Origin: Dimorphilus gyrociliatus
Taxonomy: Eukaryota; Annelida; Polychaeta; Dinophilidae
NCBI GenBank assembly: GCA_904063045.1
Contig: CAJFCJ010000020.1
Span: 1,728,916 to 1,792,915 of the forward strand
Direction: 5' to 3'
Length of the DNA: 64,000 bases
The translations under genes and the position numbers were made by a program. This document shows positions 38,621 to 51,800 of the stretch, piece after piece. The number at the start of each line of letters is the position of its first letter. Positions within the stretch are counted from its first letter, which is position 1. The notes below the pieces were generated by a model, which saw nothing but the letters and a program-made list of their open reading frames with translations, made no database searches and was not told the origin of the DNA.

Positions 38621-41423
38621 TTACAAATAAAACAAAGTATGACTCATACATTCCTTAGGAAGAGCACGTAGATTCTGTCCTACCATAGCTGCCAGCTTAT
38701 GAGCATTTTGACAAGGAGCAGGTACTCTAACTGTTCCTGGCCAATTGTAATAGCAGTGAGTCATTTTGTACGCTAATTGCTGTTGTTGATCAGGACTTAA
38801 ATTTGTAGTGTCCTCTAGCACTATGTAATGTGTTGGACTGACGGTTCCTTGGCGAACGTTTTGGCTTACCAAGAAGAAATCATAATAATCCTTTCTTGTG
38901 ACGGTATGATCGATTACTGTACCAGGAACAGGATTTTCAAATTTACTTCTAGATTCGTATAAAAGAAATCTCTGATTTATTCGCTTCTGAACAACAATAA
39001 ATGCAAACTGGGGATCATAACCAGGGAATGATTTGAATGCACGTCGTAATTGAGATATTTCGTGTTCAGCAACGGTTCTGAGGGCTCCATCTCCAACCCC
39101 ATCTCTATAAATGATAATTCTTGTAGGTAAAGAGTTAGTCTTGTTATGAAAGTTCTTAATAGCATCCTCTAGACAATTTCGAAGTTGATCCATAATTTCT
39201 TGACCATGAGCTTGCATGCAAGCCTTGCTCCACCAGCTGGTTGCGTCAAGGCTACTTGAAGCGACAAAACCAGCAACAGATCGTTTTTGAGCATCGTGAA
39301 AGACGTCAATACCGCAATACATACTTCCTTTCATTTTTCTCAAGTTTACCGCCCATAATTCTCCATTTAACTTGACATTCATTTGCATAAGGATTTTTTG
39401 AGTTACGGATCTTACTTTTCTTTGATCACTGACCGTTCTGGCATTTAAACATTGTGAAGGAATGCCTCTTTCACAATAGCAAATTTTTTTGATAGCATTA
39501 TAGCGATCGTCTCTTGAATTCGGAAATATGGTCATAATCATTTGAGTATCTTTATAATCTTCTAAGCATTGACGTATGTTCTCTACGTATTCCGACGTAC
39601 GATCAGACTTTAGTTTCATAAGTTTTGGCTGGGCAATACTCATAGCTAAGTTTTTACATTCGGATTTTATCGTGCTCAAAAACTGCATTGCAGCACCCTC
39701 ATCTCTCTGCGTAACTAATAATACCCAAACATTTAATGCCACCGGTTTAAGCATAGGCAATCGAGTGATTTCTCTGCTCCAATCTGCTACAGGTCCTGCT
39801 GTAATAACTTTGCGGTCACCAACCATAAGTTTCTCCTCCGGCAATCTTCTTCCTTCCAACTCCAAAGGTTTATGGTCGAAATGCATATGCCAGTCCCGTA
39901 GTTCTTGCATAGCTTTTTCGTTTTTGTAAACATTCGAAATAAATACTTGCATTGTTTCATAGCGACGAGTTGGTGATAAACGTGTATGCTCGGCCAGACG
40001 TTTCATTAGCTTGAAGTCAGTTCTCTGTCTGTCGGTAAGGCCTGTAATATGGCAGAGTTCTGGTACAAGCAAAATTGTTTCTGGAGGATTTGGGTCATTT
40101 TTACTCTTCTTAGGTATATGTGTTAGTAAAGGTTGACCAAGATCTTTGATTTTAATATCATAATGCTCGTCATAGTACTGCACAAACGAAATTGGCTTGC
40201 CATGCGACTCAAAAGTACTCTCTGGCGTCATATCAAAATTAATATCATCTATTCTATACGTTTTGTAATTGTATCTTGTCATAACTACTTGGCCCAATAG
40301 AGCTCTAGTAATTTCCTCACGAGCGTTTTTACTTCTCTCTCCCGTGACTGACTTTAATAGGTCTTGAATGACGTTGTATACTGTGTCAATCCTTAGTACT
40401 TTATGCGATACGTCCAAGATTAGAAAGACACCGTCCTCTTCTTCATGAACAGCAGCAACCAACCCAGGCCATATCTCTAATTTTTCTTCTTTTAAGTATG
40501 CAGCCTTGTCAACGCTGAAGTAACGCCTATTGATGTTAGTGTACTGCAAATGATTCGTAACTCTTTGCATAACCAGCCTATATACCTGAATGCATTCATG
40601 CGCTCTTAAACATTTAGTTTTTCGTATGCGCACGTCACATTTGGAGCCATCTTTAAAGTTGGATACAAGATTTATTTCCTGCAAAATTATTAATAATAAA
40701 AAACCAGTTAACAAAGAGAAAAATTTGAGATTGTTATACTTTATCAAGTTCATGAGGTAAGAATAAAATGGTGCCGTCAAATATCATACACTGTCCAAGT
40801 TGCTGTTGGTGTTGAGATATTCCATAGTATCTCTTTCGTTTTGATGGAATATCAACAGAGAATGACACGTGATATTGATAGATACTATAATCCTGAACTT
40901 TTATACGCACATGATTACTGATAATCTTGGCACTATAAATAATGAAAGCAATTATTCAGTTTTTAAATTATGCAATTGTCATTTAAACTTACCTCGTTCC
41001 AATTGAACCATGGTGTTTTGTTGACCCTCCTTCGATCTTCGGTTCATATCGACGATTTATCTCTTTGTCATCCTTATCCTTTATATCTTCCCTGTTTTTG
41101 CTATCCCCTTTGTCATCTCTCTCTATTTTTTTCTCAAATTTTTCGTCGCTTCTTTCTATGTTTTGTTTTTCTTTGAAAACTTTTCCTACTGCCGATTCCT
41201 CTTTTAATTCGGTTAGTCTAATTCTTCCATCAGAGTCTAATAACGTAATTAATATAGCAATATTTAGTTCTATAAAAGAAATAAACTTACGTTCCGAACT
41301 TCTATCTAGCTTCAGATTTGCAATGCCCCGTATAAGTCCTCTGCCTCCAATTGGAGGTTGGCATTTTGCGGCAGCTTCTAAGAGAGCTCCCCTACCGCCT
41401 CTGCCTATTCCACGACTAGCCAT
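38621..41423 (-). CDS. piwi: Piwi-clade Argonaute (PIWI protein)
   Basis: Four exons (41291-41423, 40993-41236, 40740-40932, 38621-40678) encode 875 residues. The N terminus MASRGIGRGGRG contains RG dipeptides that, when dimethylated, recruit Tudor proteins. A charged linker with Lys/Asp/Glu repeats follows, then the N domain (YQYHVSFSVDIPSKRKRYYG) and PAZ (GQVVMTRYNYKTYRIDDINF). MID and PIWI domains follow. Catalytic residues are visible as GIDVFHD, GQEIMD (probable glutamate finger), IYRDGVGDG and NAHKLA, so slicer activity is likely. The C terminus ends LFYL, typical for the family. PIWI proteins bind piRNAs and silence transposons in germ line and stem cells. The first-exon ATG at 41423 is chosen over an in-frame GTG twelve bases upstream. 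Confidence 0.96.
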
Positions 41424-41850
41424 TTTGTCAACCACTGAAAAAAATGGCGGATTAACTTAAATTGTCATTACGTAAGGCGTGCTAATTTCACATAAAAACA
41501 ACTTTGGTTTACAAACAGTTTCTTTTTTGGGAAACTAAAAAGTTTTTAACAAAACAATGAAAAGCAAAGAAATGTTTGCAATAGCAATGTTGTTAAAGCT
41601 TGAGTTTTTCATAAAAATATACGCCACGAGGTTTCTGGTAGTTTTTGTAGTTTGAACTTCCGAAATACCTTAGCTTTCTTAATAACTTAAGCTTTTTCTA
41701 CCTAAAACTTTATAACTCGGCTTATCTTGGAAGCTTATTTATTTAAATGAGCAATGAATATTTTATTACAAAAAAGTTCTTGAGTAAAGTCTATTACAGA
41801 CTGAGCAATACAATTAAAGAAAAATTGGTTTAACGGAACTGACGAAATAT

Positions 41851-41860
41851 TGCGCATGCG
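41851..41860 (+). promoter_or_regulatory. NRF1-like palindromic site (TGCGCATGCG)
   Basis: Same 10-mer as upstream of the MZB1-like gene. It lies 101 bp upstream of the ATG of the short ORF at 41962 and 428 bp upstream of the piwi ATG on the other strand, so it could serve either. Confidence 0.4.
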
Positions 41861-41961
41861 TAAATTGTATTTTCCAAGTTGGACTCTTATTTCTTTTGTG
41901 TTTTTTTAATATATTTAATGTATGATTTTTTATCATATAGAAAAAATAAAGATACATTTTA

Positions 41962-42081
41962 ATGGCGTCGAAGGATTTCAATGAATGGTTTAATAGAACA
42001 AAGATGAAAGAAGAAATTTTTTTAGCAGAGTCGTTTCGAAGTTTAGAAGTTGGTTATTGGACTGAAACTGAAACTATGTAA
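41962..42081 (+). CDS. Candidate micropeptide gene, 39 residues
   Basis: The ORF begins ATGGCG in a good initiation context and encodes MASKDFNEWFNRTKMKEEIF, then LAESFRSLEVGYWTETETM. Composition is protein-like: amphipathic, charged and with two Trp, unlike the Leu/Ile/Phe/Tyr/Lys junk of nearby AT-rich ORFs. An NRF1-like site stands 101 bp upstream, the same spacing as at the MZB1-like gene. A GT at 42078 and TTCTCGTAG ending at 42110 would define a 33-bp intron extending the protein by about 26 mostly hydrophobic residues, but 33 bp is shorter than any other intron here. I recognise no homologue. Confidence 0.35.
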   Translation: MASKDFNEWFNRTKMKEEIFLAESFRSLEVGYWTETETM

Positions 42082-42664
42082 AAAAAAACAGTCATTTTCT
42101 ATTCTCGTAGGAGGAGTGGAGACGGTTTACTTGCTGTACCAAAGATATTTTCTAATCTAATTTGTATATATTTTATGTTTAATGGTTTTTGAAATTCTCA
42201 TTGCCCTTAATTCACAAAAGTCAAAATATTATACTTTTTTATTCTTTAGTATATAGTTATAGTAAAAACTAAATAACTAAATCATCATAGAGCACACATT
42301 TATAGAATAACTAAGCAAAAGTTAAGCATGGATTAATAAAATAATGAGGAAATAGAGAAAAGAAAATTACTCTTTATCTCCTCATCTTTCTTTTTTAAAT
42401 CTCAAGAGATGAAAGGATATTTGGATGGAATTAATGGATTGAGTAAAATAAATCGTGATATTTTAACCAAATTATTGCCTTTAAGTTATAAGGGAATCTA
42501 CAATGTCCCAAATGGTTCCATCCACTAAGTAGTCTGAAATTCTATTACGGAGAGATAGCTATGTGAAATACATTAAAAATTTACTTGATGGTTAGGTAAT
42601 TCCATAAATAAAATTTGCTTAATTGATTCTATTAACACAATATAATTAGTGATTGATAAATGCT

Positions 42665-45413
42665 TTAATTCTTTAAACTAATTGCTTTTCCCCTTAAATC
42701 TTCTAGCTCTTGTCCCATATTATTTACCTTTTCATCTTCTCCTTTGTCGTGGTTCTTTAACTTTCTACTTTGAAAGAAGTAGACGAGGAAAACGAATATT
42801 ACTCCAAGCGAAATGAAACCTATTGTTACACTATGGAGCAGATATCGGAATTTCTTGGAATCATATTTTAAGCAGAAACCTCCCGATTCATTACAGTCTG
42901 ACGACAAAAGCTTGCAAGTAGAATCTATAATACGACCATAAATTATTGGAGCCGGCATTGTCGCCCCTAAAGTCGTAGCTATATTGTTTAAACCTAGAGC
43001 CAACGATTTTTGATTTTCGCCCACGGATCTGTTAAGAGTGATAACAATGACATTTATCATAGAAGATATATCTATTTACCTTATTATCATAGAGGTTATC
43101 GGTGAACCTGCTAAGTTTACAGAAAATGTTGAAATAAAGATAACAATTGCATACGGTATTAACATTGGACACTTTCTTTTACATAAGCCGCTCTTCAATT
43201 CTTTTACAGTGTCACCAACACACGAGCAGTTGCTATAGACCTATGAGGGGTAACTTTTTATATGTAAAGAGAATATAATTAATTATACGTTGCACTAACA
43301 ACATTCACTTTGTCATCTGCTTCAATATAACTGCTAATATTCGTACAGCCTGCGTAGCATGGAGAATAATACATCGTTGAATCATCTTGTGTGCAAACCG
43401 GTTGAAAGTCTTGACTGCAGGAACAGTTAGCGTGACAAATGTCATACGGTTTCATCGTTCTGAAGGCAATAAAAACCTTGTTTAAAAAATCTTTAATAAA
43501 AAATATGCTATTAGAATTACGTACAAATCTTTTCTCGGTGTGTTACCCAATTCTGAAGGAGTACAGCCCATAAACATTGATATGAACAAGCATACAACTC
43601 CAATAATGCAACCGGTAATAATAAGCTTCGAAGAGCCTAAAGTATCCAATTGTTTAGCTGCTGCAATCCAGCCTCCAACAAATGTTCCCGCCGCTACTGA
43701 ACTAGCCATAGCAATTGCTGGATGACGAACACATTTTAGATAGATAATATGAAAGATGACAGGAAATTTATTTAAATTTTTTTACAAGTTATGATGTTAG
43801 CCATATTGGGTCCAAGACCAAATTGATCCTCTATATAGGCTGGCAGAAAAGTCATTACTCCAGCGGCTAGGTAAGACACACATACCATACCCATCGTTGC
43901 ACAAAAATAAGTACCTATGTAATATAAAATGTAATAAATTGTGTCTAGTTCTTTTAATGAGTAATTATTTTACCATTTTTATATAATGGAATAGTCACTT
44001 TTCTATTTAATTCTTTTATGAAAAGGGAAAATTTTTAATCTTATTAGTTGAATTGATTATTTAAGAAAGGGAAAATAGCTAAAACCTTTGTCTGTCATCA
44101 GACTAAATTGCCTTTGAAGTGATTTACGCATTCTTCTCATTACACTATTGCTTCTTTGAAATTTCTTTTCTTTTTTAGAGTGGTGGCTAGTTTTTCTCTT
44201 AAGATGCCTGGGAAAGAAGAGGAGCGGAAGTGAAAAGATTATCATAAACCCTTGTAGAACTAGTGAGCCCAGCCAATAGGCACCTATCCATTCTGGATCG
44301 CTTGGCTTTAAATGAGTAGCTGTTGTAAATATGTTTATCGGCATTATTGTTTGATAATTAAGAGATCAACTTACGGCCCAGATCAACGTATAAGCTGGTG
44401 AATAAGGAACCTATAAGGAAACCGGCTATGCCTCCAAGAGACGATACACTCATAACCAGTCCAATTAGAATACAAGAAATTTGTGGTTCTGTGTTATCGT
44501 CGATGTAGGTGAAAGCAATTGTAACAAACGGTGCCAAGCCGGCACCAATCATACACTGGGAAAGCACAAAAAATATAAATGGTCCCATTGATTCAACAGC
44601 TGATTCATTAGTTATTCCTGTTTCATTTCCTCCCATGCAGGTAGATGAATTAAAATTTAGTTCCCTATTGCAAACGCCTAAATGTTGCAAACTTGGTATC
44701 GTTGCGGATATATTTAATGATTCTGGTTGATGCGGTTTTGGTCCCGGTCCGTAAATAAAATGGGGCAAAGCCCAAAGTACTGCTGATGCTGCCGAAGCAA
44801 GGCAACCAAGAAATAGAGCTCGGGGAATATGAATCTTTCCTCCGAGAATGGAGATGACAATTAATAAAATACAGTGGCCTACTTCGCAACTGGATATAAT
44901 TAAACCATTATAAACCGTTTTGAAAGCGAACCTCTTTTGTAAAGTCGTTAAGAGTGAGAAACGAATAGTGAAATCCGTTATTATAATGAATCCAAGTATT
45001 ATAGTTATTATGACATAATGCTTAATCGTAATATATTTACGAATACCAGTTGGTTCTTTATCGTAATCAGTTTCGTGTTCAGTGTCCTCTAATGGAAGAT
45101 TAGGGGTCTCAACTTCATTATTATCATTTAAACTGGTTGTACGATGTCTCCTAAAAAATTTCACAAGTGAAAAAACGTTATAATATGAAAGAAACTAGTA
45201 TTTTTTTAAAAGTATTGATCAAGAATTTTGACCGGTAAGATATGCAGCATGCGCAAATCTTATCGCCTTAAAAACAAGTAAAAACAATAGCGCTGAAGGC
45301 TTTTTTTCTTAAATAAGCGCTTTAATTTGTTAAAACGGTTATCCATAATTAGTATTATCTTACTGATTTTCCCGGAATAAGGCGAGACGTTCCTTAACTG
45401 AGGGAGAATGCAT
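42665..45413 (-). CDS. Organic anion transporting polypeptide (SLCO/OATP family)
   Basis: Eight exons (45364-45413, 44375-45150, 44086-44319, 43786-43914, 43525-43717, 43303-43459, 43080-43240, 42665-43028) join in phase to 687 residues. The first exon, MHSPSVKERLALFRENQ, supplies the ATG that the second exon lacks. The protein has twelve predicted membrane segments, a glycosylated extracellular loop (LNISATIPS, FNSSTCMGGNET), the OATP-typical APFVTIAFTYIDDNTEP and DPEWIGAYWLGSL, and a Kazal-like cysteine-rich loop between membrane segments 9 and 10 (CHANCSCSQDFQPVC, YYSPCYAGC, YSNCSC). These transporters carry bile salts, steroid and thyroid hormone conjugates, eicosanoids and xenobiotics across the plasma membrane. 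Which SLCO subfamily it belongs to cannot be decided by eye. Confidence 0.92.
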
Positions 45414-45878
45414 TGTTTTTTCTTTTTTATCGATCTACCAACAGGTTAATAGTAAAGAATAAGATGTCAAATTCATTATCAAAAACTAAAATACAAAGAT
45501 AAGAATTGTTTAGTAGACCTATAAAGTATAATAATCAGTCTGAACATATATTTTCGGTATTGACATTATTGAACTAAGCCAAGTTTATTCAAAACTTTCG
45601 ATACTATAAATATAGTTATTAATTATGGAAGAAGTCATAGTATATTAAGTTTACCTGATAAACATTCACGCCACCTACCGAATAATTATAAACTAATAAT
45701 TTAACTTTATGAACTTGTGAATTAAACTTAAAGGATAGGGAAAAATCAATCAAAAGATTATAAACATTCAAATTTTTATTCATAAAAAAAATGATATTTA
45801 GTGAATAGCAAAACATTATAAATAATTAATAAGTATTAAAAAAGTTTTATGAACGAAAAGTTTAGGAAAATACTCGTT
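45414..45878. other. Intergenic region between OATP and the giant receptor gene
   Basis: About 465 bp of AT-rich sequence, presumably the OATP promoter and the receptor 3' UTR. No coding signal was seen. Confidence 0.55.
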
Positions 45879-48800
45879 CTACTTGGCGAAAAATGTTGCA
45901 GATGAACCTCCTCCGTAACCATAATTACCATTTACTTGGCTGACACTTCGGAAATCTTGCATGTCGAACATATCTCTAGAATCTCTTTCCTCATAATACA
46001 TATAAGGAGGATTACCTGTTAATATAATAAAAATCAAGGTTTGATATACTGTATGTACATATGCTGTTTATCGAACTTACTTTGTGTCATATTAACTAAA
46101 GTGGCAGATGGGGTACCAGCTCTGTTGGTCGGTGCACCCCCTACACCCATAGGACTATAGACGCCTGGCTGAGCCACCATCATTGTTTGAGGAGTAGTGA
46201 TAGGAAGAGGTTTTTTATCACTGGTATCGTTTGCATCGTTCATATTTTGTTTGAGAGGTTTGTGCGAGAATTTATGATAACGACAAAGACCCAAAACAGC
46301 CAAAACAGCTAGAACTATAAAAAGTATCCCAGCAACTCCTCCAATAGTACCTCCAATAATGTAACTTACTGTGTTATCTTCCTTTATATCTTGACATGTT
46401 GAACCTTTATAATCGGCCTCGCAGATGCAAGTAGGTGGCTTCCACCCACCAGAATCTTCTGGCGGATTGCATTTACCTTGGTTCTTACAATATCCCGCAC
46501 CTAGAATGAGGCAAGCTTGATGGCATCCATGTCTATCTTCTTCATTGCTAGGTTTCATCTTCGTGCTTCCGCTTCCTTTCGTTGTATAGCCCTCCGGACA
46601 TTTCTCACAATTTCTCTTCGTCTTATTACTTTTGAAATAACCAACTTTGCATTTTGAACACGAATTATTTTCTTCACCTAAATCACATTCTCTAAAACAA
46701 GCTCCACTCCCAGTTGCAGCTGGTCCTTCCGTAATCTGTTTACCTATAGTATTTAAGTCCTCACACTTGTCGCATTTGTCCATAATGTTTGCATTTGCTT
46801 TATATTCTCCAATTCCACAATCAACACAGTCTGAAGTTCCTATTCTCCTTTTACCTGGTGGACATATTTTTAGACAAACCTCATCATGTTTGCCCGCAGT
46901 TTTATCTTTTATTGTATCGAATTGATCGTTACATTTTATGCAAGTATCAGGAGACTCAGGAGGCTGATAAGTTCCCTTTGGACAATCATAACAACCGTCA
47001 TCAAATGATAAACCTTGTCCTTGGTCACATTTTTCTGTTGACTCCCTAGGAAGTATAGATGCCGTTTTTAGTTGGTTTGAATTTTCTGGGTTTTTTAAGA
47101 TTTCATCAACTTTAAGCTTGAGATCATCTTCACGAGGTGGTGATTTGGTGGTATCAAAATAAGTCGCAGTAAAAGCCGCTGTACTTCCCTCCTCAAATCT
47201 AATAATGTTTGTAAACATAAAAGAATTGAACGAAGATAGGGCGGGTTTCAGCATATTGATAACTCTTAATTCGAAATTTTTGAAGTCAGAAGAAGATCGA
47301 TTTGTTAATTGACTATTAAATGTGTCAGAAAATACGACATTGAAGATAAATTTTTTCGAACTAGCAACAGTATTGCAGTCACTAGAAGACTTTGCTCCAG
47401 TAGATGGTGTAGTGAAAAATTTTGGACAATCTAAACATTTCTTTTGCCATTTTTTGCTTTGGTATTTTCCTTTGGGACATACTTTGCATTGGTTTACGTC
47501 CGTATCTAAATACTCTCCTGGTTTACAGGGTGGTACAGTACATGCACCCCTAGTCTTGGAAGCCTCTTCTGGTGTTATCATGCCATTGTCACATTCCGTA
47601 CAGTTACTAAAAGGATTCATGAAAGTTTTTGGTTCATTTTCTTCAATAGTATTATCTTTATATTTTCCAATTGGGCATTTCATACATATGAAATTAGTTT
47701 GGCTGATATCTCGTTGATATCCACTTTCACAAACGCTCTCGCAATCCTCTTTTGCTGAAGATCCTAGTTTCTTAGTTGTCTTATCGGTAGGACATTTTAT
47801 GCATTCATTATTTCCGGGTGAAAAATCTTCATAGGGTTGATATGTTCCTAGTGGACATATTTTGCATTCCTTTCTATCTGGATGCAATACTAAACTATAG
47901 CCCTTTGTACAATTTCCATATCTACATTGGTCTCTTGATGTTGCGCCTACATATGCAGTGTCAGGCTTGTTGCCTGGACAGTTTGTACAAGTTTCAGAAA
48001 ATGGTTCATTTTCGGTTTTGAACATTCCAAGAGGACATGGTTCGCATGATGTTTCATTTTTATTATTAATGATTTGGTATTTAAGTCTCTTTCCAGCAGG
48101 ACAGAAGAATTTGCAAAACATCTCATTTATAGTAGCCTCTTGTTCTGTGGTTTTTTTGTCTGGACATTTAACACATTCGGTATCTTTCGTTTCATCCGAT
48201 CTGTATTCGCCTACAGGACAAGCTTTGCAGACGCCAGGATTATCACCCTCTCGAATGTAACCCAGTTCACATTTTACTCGGTTACAGTCAGCCGTACTCT
48301 TTGCACCTTCTTCTTTCGATGTTGTTCCAGATGGACATTGCTGGCATGAAAGCTCTTTACTTGCTTTATTTCTATAGGTACCAATTGGACATTTCTTGCA
48401 GGTTCCATCAGATTGTAACGCCTCTCCGCTTTCACATTGATCAATACAATCGGTTTCTTTTGACTTTCCGTCACCGTTGGTTGTCTTTCCCAGAACACAA
48501 GGTAGACAATAAGTTTTACCACTGTCCTCTTGATAATAACCTTTTTCACATTGTCTACAACGTCTATCAGATAGTGAGTAATATTGGCCAGGTGAACAAG
48601 ATAAAATACAATTATTCTTATTTGATGTACCCTTCGTTGCTGTTGTTTGTCCAGTTCCGCATCTTGAACAAGAGGAGCTACCGTCAGATTCACTATATTC
48701 TCCAATATCACAGGCCTTGCAACTCTTATCACTTTCATCATACATATATCCTTTTGTGCACTGGACACATTCATCGTCAACTTTGTGGTAAAATTGAGGG

Positions 48801-51800
48801 CAAGAAATGACTATTTCAGTTTTAAAAGAGCTAGTTATGATTTTGTTTCCTCCTGCAACATTATCAGTTATAAAGAGACCATCTTGCATTGCTGCTTTGT
48901 TTAAAGTTATGGTTGTTCTCGTACTGCCAATATATCTTAGCGAATTTTTAATGCTAATATCAGCATCAGCCCTATTACCGCTACATGTGACAGTTACAAC
49001 TGCATTTCCGCAATTGTTATCGGCATTACATAAACCTTGTCCTGTCTGGCCTTTTTGGTTGGTATGTAAAGTTCTTATATCCTCGATAATTTTTGATTTT
49101 AATCCATTTGTAGCCGTTGATTGGCAGCTTGTTAGATCGTAGCCCCATGAAGCAGTTAATGTAAACGATTTTACGCCGATTCTACCGCAAGGTGGGAATT
49201 TAAATTCATGCCATGGATCCTTCAGATTGAAGGTACCGATTGGACCACAAGTGTAGAATATTGGTGAAGGTAAGAGAGGATAATAAGATGCTGAACATGA
49301 CGGTTGACTGTTGACATAGAGGTTTTTGTATGTAGTACGAGTTGGTGTAATACCGTTAAGAGGAGCAGAGGGATTGTTACAATCGTCTCTTCTTATGAAA
49401 ATCTTGAACTTACAGATGGCTACATTATTCAACTTATCTCTCGCAACATATATAACTTGATAAACTCCAGCAGTGAATACTTGTCCATTTACGTAATTAA
49501 ATGATTTTTCCGTGTTTTTATTAAACGTTGGTTCAGTCCAAGTAACACTAATTAGACGAGATGAACCTGTTTTAACAATATTTGATGGACAGCTAACGAC
49601 ATTAGGACCTATTTTATCATTATTTTGGCTACAATCGTTTCCTATCTTATCAGAGGGGCAAATCTTTATTTTTCGTACTGATGGAATTATTCTTGTAGCA
49701 CCACTTTCGGTATTCATCAAAGACCAATCAAGGGTAATTTCATTTATCAATGATGCTGGATTATCGTTGCCTAATTTTTGAGCTTCATCAATTTCATTCG
49801 TACTTAATTCTCTATTCCAGAATTGTACTAAGCTTACGTAACCTAATAATCCCTCATTTTTAACGGAAGCCTTTTTATTCATATCGTATTTATCTCCTAT
49901 ACGGATTATACCATACTTCGGTAGTTCGTAATCTGGTTTATAACTTGACAATATGTTTGCCTGAGCTCCATCCACAAACAATTTTGCTACAGCCTTATTT
50001 GAATCGAAGGTGATAACTACATAATGCCATTGTCCATCGTTAACTCTATGATTAGCACCAAAAGGTAAAAATCTATCACCCCCATCAAAGAATAAGGTTA
50101 CTCCAGTATGATCAATATGAAGTAATTTCTCATCTATTTCCTTAGTTGTTTCTGATTCGGATGAGAAGAGAGTTAAGAACAAACCAGTATCAGCTTGGGA
50201 TAGATAACGAACGAAAACGCCCAAAGACATCATTCGCTTTTCCATTTTAAAGGGAACTGGAGAAACTGCACTACTGTCCTTTGTTGCCCTTAAGAAAGCT
50301 ATATCAAAGTTTCTATCAATTAATTTGCCACAATTTGATCCCACAACACCATTAGTACAACGACAGAAGTATTCATTAACACCATCTATGCATTGACCTC
50401 CATTACACTGTACATTCCTACAATCGTCTATGTTAGTCTCGCAATTTGTCCCCATAAATCCACTAGGACATTCACAATTGTATCCGTTATTTGTTAATGA
50501 ACATGTTCCTCCATTCTGACAAATACTATTTGCTCCACAATAATCTTTTTCTTTTTCGCAACCATCACCAGTAAAAGCTGGGGGACATTTACATACAGCT
50601 CGACCATCCTTTATAGAGCATGTTCCACCATTTAAACAAGGATTTGCATTTTCACATAATTTTGGCCCATCAGAACAGATAGCATTAAAAGTACCTGGTT
50701 TACAGGCACAATAGAATGTATTAAATACGTTGAAGCATTTAGCATCTCGTTTACATGTATCGTCGTTGCAGTTATTTTTCATTTTTTCACAATTTAAACC
50801 ATCGTAGCCCGAAGGGCAGTTACACTTATAACCGCTTCCTTCCTTTTCTTCGCATGGGGCATCATTTAGACAAGGATTGCTGTCACATTCTTTTATCTCT
50901 TCAGTACAGTTTTTGCCCTGATATCCACCTCTGCAAACGCATTCATAATCATTTACTGAATTCTTACACTCTTGAGTCCACTCTGCCTTGCAAGGATTTG
51001 GTTGACATAAATTTTTCTGCCTTTCACAGTTGAAACCCTCATATCCGCTTGGGCATTCGCACATGTACCCTCCAGTTTTATCAATACACTTCCCGCCATT
51101 AATGCATGGTTCGACATCGCATTCATTCTGTTCGTGTTGACATTTTGCTCCAAAGAAGCCGGTTGGACAGCCGCAAATGTAGGGAGGGTTTTCTCCCGGT
51201 CTGGGTCTACACGTTCCTCTTTCACATGGATCATCAACACAAGCGTCATCAACAACGCAATCTGATATACCATTTCTAACAGCTAATAGAGAGCATTTGT
51301 AACGAACTTCATAGTTGCTGCAAGTTCTATTGTTCGTTTGATTGGAGTTCAGACAAACAAGACCTCCATCAAGCTCACATGGAACAATTAAAACATCTCC
51401 AGTTTCTGACCACGTCTTCTTTGATTTAGCGTCTCTGCATCTAATTTCAAGAGGTTTTGTTCCCGAGCACACGTTATTAGCTACATAATGTTCGTCATCA
51501 TCGTCATTGGTGTCGGGTTTATCTGTATCTTGCCACTCCATCCAGAAATAATCAGATCTGTATCCCTCGCTACATAGACATTTTGTAGCGCTATTCTCGT
51601 AATCCTCGATGCATCGTCCTCTACCACTACAAGAAACCCCATTACATGGATTAGTTTTTCTCTTTTCGCATCGCTCTCCTTCAAAGTAGCGACTATTACA
51701 ATCGCAGACAAAGCGATTTAAGAGATTCCTGCAAGTTCCACCGTTCATACATGGGTTTGAAGCGCACTCGTCAACATTGGTTTCACAATCTTTCCCAATA

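Larger units (their letters stand above)
41424..42664. other. Piwi upstream region and flanks of a candidate micropeptide gene
   Basis: About 1.24 kb. Apart from the short ORF at 41962-42081 and an NRF1-like site it is AT-rich with no coding signal. The right half is presumably 3' UTR of the OATP gene. Confidence 0.5.

Noticed and set aside
42078-42110. 33-bp intron extending the candidate micropeptide
   Set aside because: Splice sites look plausible, but the length is well below the shortest intron otherwise seen here (about 50 bp), so the unspliced 39-codon form was annotated.
48301-48810. Plus-strand ORF of 169 codons, and a minus-strand ORF of 168 codons in another frame
   Set aside because: Both are shadows of the 6.9-kb receptor exon, whose GCC2/GCC3 cysteine pattern is unambiguous.
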